The notes below the pieces were generated by a model. That model made no database searches, was not told the DNA's origin, and saw nothing but the letters and a program-made list of their open reading frames with translations. From Lacrimispora xylanisolvens (lineage in GTDB: Bacteria > Bacillota > Clostridia > Lachnospirales > Lachnospiraceae): a stretch of DNA of 64,000 nt. Below are positions 61,687 to 64,000 of the stretch, in pieces. Location of the stretch: the NCBI GenBank assembly GCA_017084465.1, contig CP070896.1:3647501-3711500 (forward strand), given 5' to 3'. The translations under genes and the position numbers were made by a program. Positions within the stretch are counted from its first letter, which is position 1; every line of letters begins with the position of its first letter.

Positions 61687-63305
61687 ATGAGCAAAATTAT
61701 TAAAGAGCTGTGTAGCTGTTTTAGCTGCAGCATCTCTGGTAACCGGATGTGGTTCCGGCGCAGCAAAAGATGCAACAACAGCAACCACCGCAGCAGCTGG
61801 CGGTACAGAAACAAAGGCAGCAGAGGCTTCCTCTTCCGCTGATAAGGGCGAAGAAGTAACAATCAAGGTTATGATCTGGGACAGAGGTGATGCAGCTCCC
61901 GGTACAACTGTAGAGAATAATACCCAGACAGATTGGGTAAAGAAACAGGTGAAAGAAAAGTACAATATTAACGTAGAGTACGTTTCAGTACCAAGATCTT
62001 CTTCTGATGAAAAAAGTAAATATCATGATGTCCGGCGGAAGTGCTCCTGATATCGTATTCACCTATAATCAGGGTCTCTTCAACAGCTTTGCCCAGGCCG
62101 GTGGTCTTACCGATTTAACTGAGGCTTATGAAAAGAACGGCGCAGATATTAAGAAATTCGTTGCAGATGCTCAGAACATGGGACAGATTGATGGAAAGCA
62201 GTTTGCAATTATGAAACAGAGAGGTGTTGAATCTCCTCGTCATACAGCTTATATCCGTCAGGACTGGCTGGATAAACTTGGAATGCAGATGCCTAAAACC
62301 AAAGAAGAGCTTACTGCTTATTTACAGGCAGTAAAAGATAAAAACCCTGGCGGCGTAGAAAATGTAATTCCTTGGGCTATGAGCGGACGTAATGATACTG
62401 AAAAGGGCTATATCAATTACCTTGGTTCTTATGTAAACCTTGCAGGAGATAAGGATGCTTATGTATACAGTGAAGCTTATATGGCTGTAGCTCCTGGCGC
62501 TGTTGATGGTATTAAAAAATTAAATGAACTTTATAACAAAGGGCTTATTAATAAAGATTTTGCAACTGATACAAACGAAGATCTTTACAAGGCTCAGGTA
62601 ACAGCTGGTAACGTTGGTTTCTTCCTTGATGATACAGAAAGTCCATGGAACTATATCACTGTATTAAATCAGAGCGCAGGCGGAAGAACTTTCGTTCCTG
62701 TACAGTGCTTTGAACTGGCTGATGGTTCTTATCGTACACCATTTGAGCCTAGATACGGTATGTTTGTAATGGTACCAAAGAGCAGCGAGAAGAAGGCAGA
62801 TGCCTGCATGAAGTATTTAAACTGGATGGCAGATCCGGCAGTTGCTGAGAATATCGTATTTACTGCAGAACACAAGAGAGATGAAAGCGGAGTTCCGATT
62901 AAGTTAACTAGTGAAGAGCTTTCTTCCAAGGGATATCCAGGAACCTGTGATGACTTAAATATCGTTAACCTTGCTATGGATTGGACTAAAAATAAGGATT
63001 CAATCGTTTCTAAATGGGTGAAAGATCAGTCTGTTGAGTGGGAAACCCCTGATTGGTTCTCTAATTTCTATGATGTTCGTTCCGAAGGAAAGTTCCGTTT
63101 CCCTGTATATGCTAACATTTCACAGGCAGAAGCTGATTACGGTAAGAATGTTGAGAACTTAATGGTAGGTTATGTTTACAAGCTGATCAGCTGTACACCG
63201 GATCAGTTCGATAGTCTGCAGAAGACAGAATATGACAACCTTGTAAACGCAGGGCTGCAGAAGATTCTTGACGCGAGAGCAGAATATTTTGACACAATAA
63301 AGTAA
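61687..63305 (+). CDS. LplA-type sugar-binding lipoprotein (frame broken twice)
   Basis: About 538 residues after rejoining. A lipoprotein signal with lipobox LVTGC appears once the frame is corrected near the A-run 61702-61704; a Thr/Ala/Gly-rich linker follows. A second break is in the A-run 62010-62015 (one extra; correction gives DEKVNIMMSGGSAPDIVFTYNQG). The mature part shows PGTVDGIKKLNELY-type segments and the ending ILDARAEYFDTIK typical of large solute-binding proteins. GGGAGG precedes the ATG. It is the last gene of the second importer operon and is followed by a terminator. Confidence 0.87.
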
Positions 63306-63334
63306 TTCCTTAACGGGGCAGCAGGCTATAAGAA

Positions 63335-63397
63335 GCTCGTTACAGCTCTTTCTCATCGAAATAAGGATGATGCCGGGAAGCTGTAACGGGCTTTTTT
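63335..63397 (+). terminator. terminator of the second importer operon
   Basis: GCTCGTTACAGCT (63335-63347) pairs with AGCTGTAACGGGC (63379-63391) with one mismatch, then six T. A small inner CATC/GATG stem lies in the loop. Confidence 0.85.
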
Positions 63398-63412
63398 CTG
63401 CCCATCTGATCG

Positions 63413-64000
63413 TTAAAGAATTGTCGGAATGCTGTTTCCGCCTCCATCTTTACGGAATTCAGAGGGCGACTGGCTGCAATACTTTTGAAAGATTCGGTTA
63501 AATTGTGAAAAGCTTGTAAATCCGCATTCTTCCGCCAGTTCAGAAATCTTCTTTTTCGTGTTTAACAGCAGGTATTGCACGTTTCGAATCCGTGTCATCT
63601 GAATGTATTGGGTCAGGGTGTAACCAGTCACATCTTTAAACTGATGGGACAGATAGTAAGGACTGATATAAAATTCCCTGGAAAGGGAGTCCAGTGTTAA
63701 TTCTTCTGAATAATGATTATGTATGAAGTTGGCAATGGTGTATATTTTTTGAGAAGCTTCATCTTTTAACGGTTCATTGGAATAGGTGTTAAAAGGTGCC
63801 AGCTGCCGTAATGTATAGAGAAATTCCACAAACATTCCGTGGACAATAAGCGATTTCAGTTCCGGTTCTTCGTCCTGAAAGGAGTAGCGGTAAATGCGGT
63901 TAAGTTTTTCATTAATCAGCTGCTGCTGTTTGGAAGGAAAACGGAAAATCGGCAGTGGTGAGTAAAATGGTTCAAAAAGCTTCTGATAGGTTTCAGGCAT
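63413..64000 (-). CDS. AraC-family regulator, cut by the window end
   Basis: At least 195 residues are visible; the true start may lie beyond the window edge. The C-terminal AraC domain is complete: ELTLDSLSREFYISPYYLSHQFK and ISELAEECGFTSFSQFNRIFQKY form the two helix-turn-helices. The visible N-terminal part is mostly helical and would be the end of a sensor domain. It converges on the second importer operon and probably regulates it. Confidence 0.85.
   Translation of the reverse strand: MPETYQKLFEPFYSPLPIFRFPSKQQQLINEKLNRIYRYSFQDEEPELKSLIVHGMFVEFLYTLRQLAPFNTYSNEPLKDEASQKIYTIANFIHNHYSEELTLDSLSREFYISPYYLSHQFKDVTGYTLTQYIQMTRIRNVQYLLLNTKKKISELAEECGFTSFSQFNRIFQKYCSQSPSEFRKDGGGNSIPTIL

Overview
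The window looks like chromosomal DNA of a low-to-mid-GC anaerobic Firmicute, most likely a Lachnospiraceae member close to Lacrimispora/[Clostridium]. This is inferred from the strong AGGAGG-type ribosome sites, the class III fructose bisphosphatase, the YesMN/Lpl-type sugar regulons and the agmatine deiminase cluster. No rRNA, tRNA or CRISPR array was recognised.

Layout. 0-10 kb: a CapA-like protein, then amino-acid biosynthesis (leuB, ilvD, ilvB, serC, serA and a DUF1015 gene) in one direction. 10-15.6 kb: an agmatine deiminase catabolic operon (carbamate kinase, putrescine carbamoyltransferase, agmatine/putrescine antiporter, agmatine deiminase) with a divergent membrane-bound LuxR-type regulator and a strong palindromic operator candidate between them. 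15.7-24.4 kb: a carbohydrate locus (YesM/YesN two-component system, lipoprotein, two Lpl-type permeases, convergent GH39 glycosidase). 24.5-31 kb: housekeeping and envelope genes (M23 peptidase, iron alcohol dehydrogenase, metallo-hydrolase, fbp, DUF1700). 31-35.5 kb: two paralogous NlpC/P60 wall hydrolases, a group IIC-like intron sitting directly behind the terminator of the second one, a 28-residue holin-like toxin gene with a convergent antisense RNA candidate, and a small repeat protein. 35.5-42.4 kb: rhodanese, two phosphodiesterases, an RNA methyltransferase, an exported papain-like protease, RdgB, and a two-gene transsulfuration operon. 42.5-64 kb: a large glycan-use region with a GH4 alpha-galacturonidase (CHEV motif), AraC regulators, GH105, a second YesMN pair, two ABC importers, two GH38 alpha-mannosidases and a HAD hydrolase.

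How the genes work together. The accessory part reads as three importer-plus-glycosidase modules, each with its own sensor or AraC regulator. The 42-49 kb part is suited to pectin/rhamnogalacturonan fragments and the 49-63 kb part to mannose-containing glycans. The agmatine operon yields ATP and putrescine from agmatine.

Data-quality caveat. About 31 single-base-scale reading-frame breaks, nearly all at short homopolymers, split 20 otherwise well-conserved genes, including core biosynthetic ones. I treat these as sequencing or assembly indels, report each gene as one reconstructed locus, and give the break position. Lengths for those genes are for the reconstructed frame.
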